A stretch of DNA of 64,000 nt from Altibacter sp. HG106 (GTDB lineage Bacteria > Bacteroidota > Bacteroidia > Flavobacteriales > Flavobacteriaceae), in contig NZ_JAQQTD010000002.1 in assembly GCF_028561755.1 (NCBI RefSeq), positions 434,001 through 498,000 on the forward strand, in the 5' to 3' direction. Positions 36,267 through 43,439 of the stretch are shown in pieces; position 1 is the stretch's first letter; the number at the start of each line of letters is the position of its first letter. Under the pieces are notes generated by a model, which did not search any database, had not been told where the DNA came from, and saw only the letters and a list, made by a program, of their open reading frames with translations. The position numbers and the translations under genes were made by a program.

Positions 36267-36529
36267 ACCGTTGTGGGGAATGAGCGTTGCGGGAGTCTTA
36301 ATAAATCATTATGCCAGAACAACATAGAGTTAAAAATCTTATCGAAATGTACGAGAAGTTAGTAAAATATTCTAACCAAGTAATCGATGAATGTAGTAAA
36401 GACAATAACAGGGAATTACAAGCCTATCACAAAGGCATTGCTAATATTTTACGTGAAGTAATTAATGACTTAAATAATGATTTATTATAGCGTAGCAATG
36501 CGACCCTTGTGGTCATTCCCCACAACGGT
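36267..36529. repeat. 17-bp perfect inverted repeat bracketing a small ORF
   Basis: ACCGTTGTGGGGAATGA at 36267-36283 and its exact reverse complement at 36513-36529 enclose the ORF 36311-36490. The arms lie 28 and 23 bases outside the coding sequence. Confidence 0.9.
36311..36490 (+). CDS. Small island ORF 1, unknown function
   Basis: 59 residues, helical and charged ('NLIEMYEKLVKYSNQVIDE', 'GIANILREVINDLNND'). No family recognised. It is bracketed by the perfect 17-bp inverted repeat, and both the upstream and downstream non-coding parts are structured. Confidence 0.5.
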   Translation: MPEQHRVKNLIEMYEKLVKYSNQVIDECSKDNNRELQAYHKGIANILREVINDLNNDLL

Positions 36530-36682
36530 CACGGTATAAAGCGAGTGGGGCGTATGCCACACGGGTAGCTTTTAAAACGCCCCATTAGCTTTATATCATG
36601 TTCTGGCTCAGTCGCCTTTAGTGCAGGGCGATATAAATAAAATGCACTGGCCTTTGAATGGGGAGTTTTACACCGTGACCGT
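36525..36682. repeat. Nested inverted repeats between island ORFs (site B)
   Basis: ACGGTCACGGT at 36525-36535 pairs exactly with ACCGTGACCGT at 36672-36682. Inside it, the 20-base segment 36534-36553 pairs with 36577-36596 (17 of 20). The left side of this site is shared with the 17-bp repeat around ORF 1, and its right side with the 13-bp repeat around the ASCH ORF. No ORF is seen in this 281-base gap. Confidence 0.8.
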
Positions 36683-37113
36683 TCGGGCTAATAGAAGGGC
36701 AGAGGGGAAACGCAGTTTCCTGCCCTGTACCGTAGAACCGTTAACAACACGATAATCTAAAATTTTAAACTATGAGTAATATTCTAAACCTCACATTAAA
36801 AAAGAAATGGTTTGACCTGATTAAGTCAGGCGTGAAGAAAGAAGAATACAGAGAAGTAAAAGACTATTGGCAAAATAGACTTGAAAAACCTAGAACAGCG
36901 CCATTTGTTATAAGATTCAAGGATTTCGACTGTATTCGATTTCGTAACGGATATGCTAAAGATGCACCAACTTTCGATATTGAACTGAAAGGTATAGAAT
37001 ATGGTACTGGTAATCCTGAATGGGGTGCTGAAAAAGGCAAAACATATTATGTACTGTCGTTGGGTAAAATTTTAGATTGAGTGTTGAGGTTCGGAGGGCG
37101 ATTAGCCCGAACG
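36680..37113. repeat. 13-bp perfect inverted repeat bracketing the ASCH ORF
   Basis: CGTTCGGGCTAAT at 36680-36692 and ATTAGCCCGAACG at 37101-37113 enclose ORF 36772-37080. Between the left arm and the ORF there is another hairpin at 36696-36726 (AGGGCA / TGCCCT and GGAAAC / GTTTCC). Confidence 0.85.
36772..37080 (+). CDS. Small ASCH-domain protein (island ORF 2)
   Basis: A 102-residue single-domain protein with ASCH features: 'LTLKKKWFDLIKSGVKKEEYREVKDYWQ' (the conserved K-x-x-x-x-R/EYR-x-x-K region, quoted here only in part as 'GVKKEEYREVKDYW') and a C-terminal 'YYVLSLGKIL' strand. ASCH proteins bind RNA or nucleosides, and some are N4-acetylcytidine amidohydrolases. It sits between 13-bp inverted repeat arms. 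Confidence 0.7.
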   Translation: MSNILNLTLKKKWFDLIKSGVKKEEYREVKDYWQNRLEKPRTAPFVIRFKDFDCIRFRNGYAKDAPTFDIELKGIEYGTGNPEWGAEKGKTYYVLSLGKILD

Positions 37114-37163
37114 TGCCACGTATAAGAATAGTTGCGTGAAATATTAACTTAAATAACTAAATA

Positions 37164-37397
37164 ATGAAACAAGAAGATTGGAAAGAATTAAACGAAAAAA
37201 GCCATTACAGAGCTTTACAAAAACAGGACACGGAAAATAGAAAACTAATTAAAAAACTACAACTTGAAAGAGAAGAACTGAAAAAGCAATTATTTTTATA
37301 CGGTGTTGTTGATAGTAGCGTGACAATAAGTAAGCAAGAATACGATGCCCTTAAAAGAGATAGCGAAGATTTGCAAAAGGTAAGTTTTAGTATGTAG
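37164..37397 (+). CDS. Small coiled-coil protein (island ORF 3)
   Basis: 77 residues, almost entirely helical and charged, with a coiled-coil segment ('LIKKLQLEREELKKQL'). It lies 83 bases after the ASCH ORF. Unlike its neighbours, no clear inverted repeat encloses it. The function is unknown. Confidence 0.5.
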   Translation: MKQEDWKELNEKSHYRALQKQDTENRKLIKKLQLEREELKKQLFLYGVVDSSVTISKQEYDALKRDSEDLQKVSFSM

Positions 37398-37408
37398 CTA
37401 TTATCTAC

Positions 37409-37944
37409 AACTCTCGCGGCTATGTGCCGTTTCCGTGTAGCGATCACATCGAGTTTACTCGAATGTGAGAGTAGCTACGAAAGGGAACGGACAAAAAGAA
37501 AGACCCCAATGGCTCATAGCCATTGTTAACTGGCGTAACGTCAGACGAGAACCAAACGTAAAAGTAAGATTATGAGTAAAACACTGAAGTTTCCAAAAAC
37601 AGCGCAAGAATTAACGGCTTTTGAAGAAAAGCACAAAGATTACCCCTACAAGGGTGATCCATCCAAAATAGATCCTGAAAAGATATGGAACAAGGTTCAG
37701 GGGTTTATGAAAGTTCGAATATCGAAAGACAAGTTGCACGGCATTTGTTTAGAAAACGGCAATGTTTATGAGATATACCACAATAATCATCTCGCAAGAA
37801 TTGCCGCTAAGTGTGCGTGGTTTCATGTAGACAACCCACAATTTACACCTGACAGTATTCAGGATGCTGTACTATTGGACTGTGGGAAAATCAAAGTCAA
37901 GCCGTAGGCTTGCTGGGTCTTTCTTTTTGTTAGCCGCGAGAGTT
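37409..37944. repeat. Two-part perfect inverted repeat (14 + 16 bp) bracketing island ORF 4
   Basis: Left arms are AACTCTCGCGGCTA (37409-37422) and ACAAAAAGAAAGACCC (37491-37506). Their exact complements are contiguous on the right: GGGTCTTTCTTTTTGT (37915-37930) and TAGCCGCGAGAGTT (37931-37944). The 68 bases between the left arms form their own cruciform-like hairpin (TCACAT / ATGTGA with CGAG / CTCG). ORF 37572-37907 lies inside. Confidence 0.9.
37572..37907 (+). CDS. Island ORF 4, unknown function
   Basis: 111 residues with balanced composition and a regular start. It has 'TAQELTAFEEKHKDYPYKGD' near the N-terminus and a C-terminal beta-like 'DAVLLDCGKIKVKP'. No family recognised. It is bracketed by 30 bp of perfect inverted repeat, the strongest in the island. 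Confidence 0.55.
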   Translation: MSKTLKFPKTAQELTAFEEKHKDYPYKGDPSKIDPEKIWNKVQGFMKVRISKDKLHGICLENGNVYEIYHNNHLARIAAKCAWFHVDNPQFTPDSIQDAVLLDCGKIKVKP

Positions 37945-38051
37945 AACTGGCATTAGAGAAATAGGTCAAACGTAGTTTGGTTTCTCGTATGCGAAGAACG
38001 CACGAAACGAACGTAGTGAGTTGAGGTAGTGATGAGGTTATGCCAGTTAAC
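37942..38051. repeat. 110-bp attC-like palindromic element closing the island
   Basis: GTTAACTGGCAT (37942-37953) and ATGCCAGTTAAC (38040-38051) are perfect 12-bp outer arms. Inside are GAGAAA / TTTCTC, CAAAC / GTTTG and further short stems. GTTAACTGGC also occurs in direct orientation at 37525-37534, before ORF 4. Size and layout resemble integron attC sites, but the R' and R'' consensus sequences are not met exactly. The rest of this gap (38052-38218) holds no recognisable gene. Confidence 0.75.
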
Positions 38052-38218
38052 ATATAGGATAAACGAACTTTTTAATGAAAATTTTATTAGTGCCAAAGAG
38101 ACAATCGAATACTTGAGATAATGATCTACAGCATCATTAGTGATGGTTTCGTGCGGGTGATTCAGATAATAAAATTGACTTCAAAGACAATGTAATTATC
38201 ATATAGGGTTATTTTTTC

Positions 38219-38226
38219 TATCTTTG
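38219..38226 (+). promoter_or_regulatory. -7 box (TATCTTTG), probable late promoter
   Basis: Perfect TAnnTTTG match 17 bases before the GTG at 38243, the first gene of the long rightward structural region. Confidence 0.6.
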
Positions 38227-38242
38227 ATCAAACCTGATTAAA

Positions 38243-38740
38243 GTGGACCTTACCAAAAGTAGAGTACATAATGTTATTTGTGGGATCGAGATTGATGCAT
38301 CTTCGGTTCCGGTACCGGCACCGGTTGGATCTCTCCAGCCGTTTTTTAATACACATATTGCTAGTAATAATGCAAAGCCGGTTTACTTCGGTAATAAAAC
38401 GGTGCGTATTGGCCAGGCAGGAAAGCAAACGCGCGCCGGGATGCTTTATGAGCATTCCTTGAGAATAATGTTCCCAAATGGGGATCTATTCAGCGCGAAT
38501 AGAATTGAAGAGTACCGAAAGGCGAAGGCCATCTACATTAAATTATCCGGAGGCGTTCAGTTGCATTTTGGACGAAATGATTACTTGCAAAATAAATTTC
38601 CTGAATTTAAGACGGAGTCTGATGAAAATATGACTTCAGTTTCCTACAGCTGCGAGAGTATGTTCCCAATGGGTCAAACGAACGGCAGCTTTGATCATTT
38701 GTTTCCGGAAGATCTCCCAATAAACTTTTTCACAATTTAG
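38243..38740 (+). CDS. Phage late protein, unknown function
   Basis: 165 residues from GTG 38243, rich in beta-type segments ('AKAIYIKLSGGVQLHFGRND', 'SVSYSCESMFPMG'). It is first in the late operon and 2 bases ahead of the fibre-like gene. It is probably a virion component of the tail tip; no family recognised. Confidence 0.55.
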   Translation: MDLTKSRVHNVICGIEIDASSVPVPAPVGSLQPFFNTHIASNNAKPVYFGNKTVRIGQAGKQTRAGMLYEHSLRIMFPNGDLFSANRIEEYRKAKAIYIKLSGGVQLHFGRNDYLQNKFPEFKTESDENMTSVSYSCESMFPMGQTNGSFDHLFPEDLPINFFTI

Positions 38741-38742
38741 CC

Positions 38743-39729
38743 ATGGCAGAGAATCCATTTCCATTAAACATAGCAGTAAAGAATGATACTTGGGAAAAGC
38801 TCCAGCTGCTTTTGAATGTTCCGGAGGAATTGAAAATTACTGCAGAGGAATTCAATAAGGTCATTGCGGCTTTGAATTTCATTTATAATTCGGGTGCTAA
38901 TGAGCAAAATTTTCTAGGAACCTTTGACACCTACGCACTTTTTATAGCAGCACATCCAGTTGGTGAGCCTGATCAGTTTGCATTTGTCCTGGAGGAAGTA
39001 GAAGGTGTGACGACTATTTCAGAGTATCGATGGAATAAGGTTACGGAAGCCTGGCAAAAGGAAGAGAGCACAGAACCTCAAGGAGCAACTCAAATGAAGG
39101 TACAGGGATTCCCTTTTGTTGGAGTGGCTTCCTTGTTTTTCCGTTTCGACTCGAACCACTTTAGAATTAATCAGATCCAAGGTGGTGGTATTGGGATTGA
39201 AATTGCAAATCCGGGTTCCGGAGGATCCGGAGGTCAGGTTCTTAACTTTAATTTCAGAGCTTTTTTTAACTCAGCAGGGAATGCGAATATTTGGTTTGGT
39301 AAAGGTGTCTCGTCCTCAGGTTTTGATACTTTGGAATACTCTCAAAATTATGGTTCTGACTTGACAGCTCTTTTGTCAAACAATGATATCAGTGGTGAAT
39401 TTATAGCTCCATTTCCATGTAAATTGAAACATGTTAATTTCATTAATCATTACTCATATGGGTCAACAACGTCAATTGCAGTGATGAAAAATAAAAAAAG
39501 TGAGTCTCCTTTTTATTCTGATGATGCAACAAATGGTACCGTTTTGATGGAAGAAAGTTTTGTGGGATCAAACCAAAGGGTTCGATCATTAAACATAGGG
39601 GAAGCCGATATTGATCAAGACGTTATTGAGACTGGAGAATCGGTGTATATTTTTTTTAAAGCAGCAGCGTCTTTCAATCTCGACAGAACAATAACAATGG
39701 GTATGACCTTTGAAAAAGTTTCGGAATGA
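38743..39729 (+). CDS. Putative tail fibre / receptor-binding protein
   Basis: 328 residues. The N-terminal part contains a helical stretch ('EFNKVIAALNFIYNSGANEQNFLG') and then the 'FAFVLEE...ISEYRWNKVTEAWQ' pattern common in phage fibre proteins. Glycine-rich hinges ('GSGGSGGQ') follow. The C-terminal half is beta-rich and ends in 'ITMGMTFEKVSE'. The next gene resembles a fibre-assembly protein, which supports the assignment. Confidence 0.5.
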   Translation: MAENPFPLNIAVKNDTWEKLQLLLNVPEELKITAEEFNKVIAALNFIYNSGANEQNFLGTFDTYALFIAAHPVGEPDQFAFVLEEVEGVTTISEYRWNKVTEAWQKEESTEPQGATQMKVQGFPFVGVASLFFRFDSNHFRINQIQGGGIGIEIANPGSGGSGGQVLNFNFRAFFNSAGNANIWFGKGVSSSGFDTLEYSQNYGSDLTALLSNNDISGEFIAPFPCKLKHVNFINHYSYGSTTSIAVMKNKKSESPFYSDDATNGTVLMEESFVGSNQRVRSLNIGEADIDQDVIETGESVYIFFKAAASFNLDRTITMGMTFEKVSE

Positions 39730-40205
39730 TTTATTACAGAATATTAGAGGGGAAGCTCGCTGGTGTATACACTCAAGAGCAGCTGGAGAAAAAAAAGCAG
39801 CGGAAGTATGTGCCGCGTGATGGTCAGGAAATGGAAGATTGGGAATTGATCAGCGAAAAGCCAAGCCCTCAATTGATCTCGCCTCGATGGGAAGAAGGGA
39901 GATGGGTTGAATCGGCAACTAGTGAGGAAATTGAAAGAAGAAGATCGAATCAGAACAGCGCTACTAAGAACAATTTGTTAGAGAATGGAGTAATGGCAGT
40001 TGCAGGAAATCGAAATTTTCATTTTACGGAAGCTAATCTAATGAAGTTCATTTCTTATAAGAATGAAAGGAGCGCTTCAGGCGCGACGACAGTTAATTGG
40101 TTAGATTCCGGGGGCACCTGGTTAGATATTTCTTTAGAGGAGGCAAATGATCTTGCTCTATTGGCCGCAGAACGTTTCCATGAAATCTATAAAAACAACA
40201 GTTAA
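39726..40205 (+). CDS. Tail-fibre-assembly-like protein
   Basis: 159 residues. It opens with 'MIYYRILEGKLAGVYTQEQ', has 'PRWEEGRWVESATSEEIERR' in the middle, and ends with 'TWLDISLEEANDLALLAAE'. That is the pattern of phage fibre-assembly or DUF4376-like proteins that follow fibre genes. It overlaps the fibre gene by four bases. Confidence 0.5.
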   Translation: MIYYRILEGKLAGVYTQEQLEKKKQRKYVPRDGQEMEDWELISEKPSPQLISPRWEEGRWVESATSEEIERRRSNQNSATKNNLLENGVMAVAGNRNFHFTEANLMKFISYKNERSASGATTVNWLDSGGTWLDISLEEANDLALLAAERFHEIYKNNS

Positions 40206-40765
40206 TGGCAAGACAGCTGGTACCGATCCATATTAAAAGTCATTTGGTTCCTTTTCTTTTTCGTGAATTTGATAAGATCGATGCTGTTTATGTAGGTAGA
40301 AAAGTCGTTGCGGCCTACGTAACAAATCACAGTGTAATAGGCAGAATGGTTAGCCTATTGTTAAAGCCATCACAAAAAAAACCGACCTGTGACAAACAAC
40401 AGCAAATTTTTTTATCGGTGGCTGAAGCTCCAAATTATCGTCTTGAGTTTGAGAATATTTATTCTCGAGTAGATGGAAGAAGTCAATTTGTTTTTATGCC
40501 TGACGAGGGATCTGAATTGATAAATGCAAATTTAGAGCTTCTCTTCGAGGCATGTTTAATGAACTACATTAATGGATGGCACGAAAAAAAAGGTTCTGAA
40601 GGTATCGATATCGGAATTGTAAAATTTTGTGAACGATATGATCTCGAGGAGTACAATTACAACGTACTTAGGATCCGGAGAGATTACTACAGAAAACTAA
40701 ACTCGGGATACTTTAATGCTAGGGTTACTCAGAACCCTGTTGGCAGCGGATTAATTAGCCGTTGA
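40205..40765 (+). CDS. Phage protein, unknown function
   Basis: 186 residues, mixed helix and strand, with a basic segment ('VLRIRRDYYRKLNSGY'). It shares one base with the preceding stop (TAATG). No family recognised; probably part of the fibre module. Confidence 0.5.
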   Translation: MARQLVPIHIKSHLVPFLFREFDKIDAVYVGRKVVAAYVTNHSVIGRMVSLLLKPSQKKPTCDKQQQIFLSVAEAPNYRLEFENIYSRVDGRSQFVFMPDEGSELINANLELLFEACLMNYINGWHEKKGSEGIDIGIVKFCERYDLEEYNYNVLRIRRDYYRKLNSGYFNARVTQNPVGSGLISR

Positions 40766-40833
40766 CGTCACACTTATAGTGTAGTCTGTTTCATACTTTG
40801 GCGCCATGTCGAATCCATTGTATTCTGTGATTT

Positions 40834-41472
40834 ATGAGTGTTGCGCGATTCTTCATGAAGTTTAAAAGCCCATTGATTCGGCTTTTTTTCTGGTTGGAGA
40901 ACTTATCAAAAAGAAACATTATAAGAGTGTTGATGATTGCCATACCGGTGGCGATCAGTGCTATTTACACAAATTCAAGTAATGCAGCTCTCGAAACTCA
41001 GATCGGGGATCTGAAGTCAAAAAACACGTTGCTGCAGGCGAAGCTCCGTAATCAGGAAAGTGAGTACGATCGATTAAAAAGTAACATGATTCTGCTTTCC
41101 CTAGCAGATGATACGTACCCCAATCCTAAGTGGCTTAAGAGTACTGATGGAATTATGCTCCGGCTAAACAAAGCCTATGAAGATCTATTTCTTCGTCCAC
41201 TTAATTATACCAGGAGCGATTATATAGGGAATGATGATTACGCCATATTTTCAAAAGATATAGCTGACAATTTTAGAAAACATGACCGCTATGTTCTTAA
41301 AATTGGAAAGCCGGTAACCTTTATGGAAACGGTAATCATGCCAGATGGCACTAGAGAGAACGTAGAGGTAACTAAATATCCATGGATCGTAAACGGCCAC
41401 ACTCTTGGAGTTGCTGGATACATGGATATTGATTATTTCAGTAACTATTTAAAAACCGATGATGGAGAGTAG
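40834..41472 (+). CDS. Membrane-anchored PAS-domain protein in the lysis module
   Basis: 212 residues. A transmembrane helix at about 31-49 ('VLMIAIPVAISAIY') is followed by a coiled coil at about 52-85 and then a PAS-like domain at about 95-205. The PAS marks are 'LNKAYEDLFLRPL', 'DYIGNDDYAIF', 'GKPVTFMETVIMPDG', 'TKYPWIVNGHTLGVAGYMDI'. PAS domains sense ligands or redox state. It overlaps the holin-like gene by 14 bases, so it may modulate lysis timing; that role is inferred. Confidence 0.6.
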   Translation: MSVARFFMKFKSPLIRLFFWLENLSKRNIIRVLMIAIPVAISAIYTNSSNAALETQIGDLKSKNTLLQAKLRNQESEYDRLKSNMILLSLADDTYPNPKWLKSTDGIMLRLNKAYEDLFLRPLNYTRSDYIGNDDYAIFSKDIADNFRKHDRYVLKIGKPVTFMETVIMPDGTRENVEVTKYPWIVNGHTLGVAGYMDIDYFSNYLKTDDGE

Positions 41473-41767
41473 TAAAGATAAAAAAGCAAGTTGGGAAAAA
41501 ATGAAGGCGGCTAATGTGATAGCGGTAATTGTTATCGTGTTTTGTGGCGCTTACTTATTGTTGTTAACCTTTCATGAAATCCCTGATAAGAACAGGGACC
41601 TGGTTATTTTCTTAGCAGGCCTGTTTTATGGATTATTGGCGGCCCTAGCGCATTATTTCTTCAACTACAACAAGAAAAAGGATATAGGAGGGGACTATTT
41701 TGAATCGAACATGAATCACGACGAATGCCCCAACTGTGGACAGAAAACCAATGAGAACTATGAATAG
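41459..41767 (+). CDS. Holin-like membrane protein
   Basis: 102 residues with two transmembrane helices (about 18-38 and 47-67), charged termini, and a C-terminal 'CPNCGQK' that could bind metal. Size, topology and position directly before the endolysin support a holin, though two-helix membrane proteins can have other roles. An adjacent second ATG (41462) resembles dual-start holins. Confidence 0.6.
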   Translation: MMESSKDKKASWEKMKAANVIAVIVIVFCGAYLLLLTFHEIPDKNRDLVIFLAGLFYGLLAALAHYFFNYNKKKDIGGDYFESNMNHDECPNCGQKTNENYE

Positions 41768-42410
41768 GATTATTGCATTTCAGCATAACAACAGGTTGGT
41801 TGCTGACGGGATTATCGGTCCGGCAACATTAGGTAAAATGAAAGAGGTATTCAATATCGGGCAGAATATTGCACTAGCTCATTTTTTGGGGCAGTTAGCT
41901 CATGAAACCGCTAGTTTCACTAGAAACGAAGAGAGTTTGAATTATTCTGTATCTGGTTTGATGAAAACGTTTTTGTTTTATAGAAGGAACCCAGACTTGG
42001 CAAGACTGCACGGAAGAGCTCCAGGGCAATCGGCCAAACAAGAAGATATAGCCAATACGGTTTATGCTGATGAGAATCGTGGGAGAGGCTACAAGTTAGG
42101 AAATGTTCATCCCGGCGACGGTTGGAAATTTAGAGGCAGGGGAGCAATTATGATCACCGGGCGAAGCAATTACGAGCTGTTTTTTAAATGGGAAAATTTA
42201 CCGGCTGATACAGATCCGAACTTACTTGCTACTAAGTACTACTGGAGAACTGCGCTATGGTTTTTTGAACGCAATGATGTTTGGCGACATTGTGGGCAAA
42301 TATCTCTACCCAATGTAAAGAGGGTGACAAAGCTTATCAATGGTGGGTACAACGGCCTTTCTCATAGATATAATTTAACAAGAATGTATCATGCATTAAT
42401 AACGGCTTAA
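41751..42410 (+). CDS. Endolysin, glycoside hydrolase family 19
   Basis: A muramidase/chitinase-fold lysozyme that degrades peptidoglycan at lysis. The N-terminal 'IIAFQHNNRLVADGIIGPATL' resembles a peptidoglycan-binding repeat. The GH19 catalytic Glu lies in 'LAHETASF' (about residue 52), followed by 'GDGWKFRGRGAIMITGRSNY', the family signature, and 'KLINGGYNG' near the end. ATG 41751 or 41760 may be the start; both overlap the holin-like gene. Confidence 0.85.
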   Translation: MRTMNRIIAFQHNNRLVADGIIGPATLGKMKEVFNIGQNIALAHFLGQLAHETASFTRNEESLNYSVSGLMKTFLFYRRNPDLARLHGRAPGQSAKQEDIANTVYADENRGRGYKLGNVHPGDGWKFRGRGAIMITGRSNYELFFKWENLPADTDPNLLATKYYWRTALWFFERNDVWRHCGQISLPNVKRVTKLINGGYNGLSHRYNLTRMYHALITA

Positions 42411-42411
42411 T

Positions 42412-42981
42412 ATGAAAAAACTATTTCGAATATTACTGTATTTCGCATTGATTGCGGCAGTGATCATGTGCTCGAGTTGCGGAGCAAAAAAGAAAATTTC
42501 TCAGCGCGAATCAAGAGAAATTGATCGGGAGAAAGTGACTGAGGTAAGTGAGATCTCATCTGAAGAAAAAAAATCGAAGGATCTTCTTCAGGGGAAATCT
42601 ACGCAACTAATTACAGATGCAAATGAATCTGTAATTGTTGAAGCCGAAGAAGATGCGGACACTGTAGAAGTTACTCGAGAGATTGTCGGAAATAAAACGG
42701 TATGGACCGGGCGCGGAGTGAAGAATTTGAAGGTTGATGTTTCTGAAAGGAACGAAGTAAAACAAGACACTTTTTCTCAGAATATTGAAACTCAAGAAAA
42801 AGTTGATCTTGCGAAAAAGGAGTCTACTGAAGAATCTGAAAATATTGATGAAAATAATAGAAGTACGTGGAGCTGGGCGGTTCGTACAAGTCCATGGCTG
42901 ATATTCATTGTTGTGTTCATTGTGATCATTTGGTTTGTTTGGCGTAGGATCAAGGGAAGGATCCCGCCCACAACAATGTAG
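42412..42981 (+). CDS. Unimolecular-spanin-like lipoprotein
   Basis: 189 residues with a lipoprotein signal at the N-terminus (hydrophobic 6-19, then cysteines at 20 and 23 in 'MCSSCG') and a C-terminal transmembrane helix at about 158-177 ('WLIFIVVFIVIIWFVW') followed by basic residues. Between them is a charged, extended periplasmic segment. An outer-membrane lipid anchor plus inner-membrane helix in one chain is the plan of u-spanins such as T1 gp11. It directly follows the endolysin, completing a holin-endolysin-spanin set. Confidence 0.7.
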   Translation: MKKLFRILLYFALIAAVIMCSSCGAKKKISQRESREIDREKVTEVSEISSEEKKSKDLLQGKSTQLITDANESVIVEAEEDADTVEVTREIVGNKTVWTGRGVKNLKVDVSERNEVKQDTFSQNIETQEKVDLAKKESTEESENIDENNRSTWSWAVRTSPWLIFIVVFIVIIWFVWRRIKGRIPPTTM

Positions 42982-43005
42982 CCGCCCGAAGGCGGCCACC
43001 TGGAG

Positions 43006-43036
43006 AAAGAGGAGTTTGGTATTACTCCTCTTTTTC
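43006..43036. terminator. Bidirectional terminator after the lysis module
   Basis: AAAGAGGAGT / ACTCCTCTTT with an 8-base loop and T-run. It overlaps the end of the leftward gene. A second GC hairpin (GCCGCC-CGAA-GGCGGC) lies at 42981-42996. Confidence 0.75.
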
Positions 43037-43228
43037 TTTTACTGGAAATAATTTGATCCACACTTGGCCCTGAGGGTTTGGTAACGGAAGTACTTCGAGA
43101 TTAAGATCGAGGTGTCCTTCTTCGTTTTCCAAGACAGCGCCAATTTCATGGTAGACTTTTTTCTGATTTCCTTCTTTGTCTTCGTAAGTTCTTACTACTA
43201 CTGCTGCGTTGAATTTTCGTGTTGTCAT
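43022..43228 (-). CDS. Small conserved protein, lone leftward gene
   Basis: 68 residues, a small beta domain ('FNAAVVVRTYEDKEGNQKKV', 'IGAVLENEEGHLDLNLEVLP', 'GQVWIKLFPVKE'). Small proteins with this layout are found on many mobile elements, with unknown function. It faces the lysis module and shares a 15-base upstream sequence (43348-43362) with the leftward operon at 55 kb. Confidence 0.6.
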   Translation of the reverse strand: MTTRKFNAAVVVRTYEDKEGNQKKVYHEIGAVLENEEGHLDLNLEVLPLPNPQGQVWIKLFPVKEKEE

Positions 43229-43439
43229 GATTTTGAATTTAGAGTTAAACTTTAATTATACACTTCACCCAAAGACGTGTGTGTGATTAAAGTGTCTCTG
43301 AATGACCATGGCGAAATCGTGATCCGAAAATAGAGCTGCGTTAGAATTACGGAATTAAGTTGCAGGAAATCGGGCTATCATTGGCGTTGTCACAGATATT
43401 ACGAAAGGCATTTAGCAAGTTTGTGGAAACTTGAAAACA

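Noticed and set aside
36230-38051. Canonical class 1-type or Vibrio-type integron
   Set aside because: No integron integrase is present in the window and the GTTRRRY/RYYYAAC core sites are not exactly met; only an integron-like interpretation is kept as a hypothesis.
38074-38215. Short ORFs after the attC-like element as a remainder of the cytosine methyltransferase
   Set aside because: Translations in all frames show no methyltransferase motif and are interrupted by stops.
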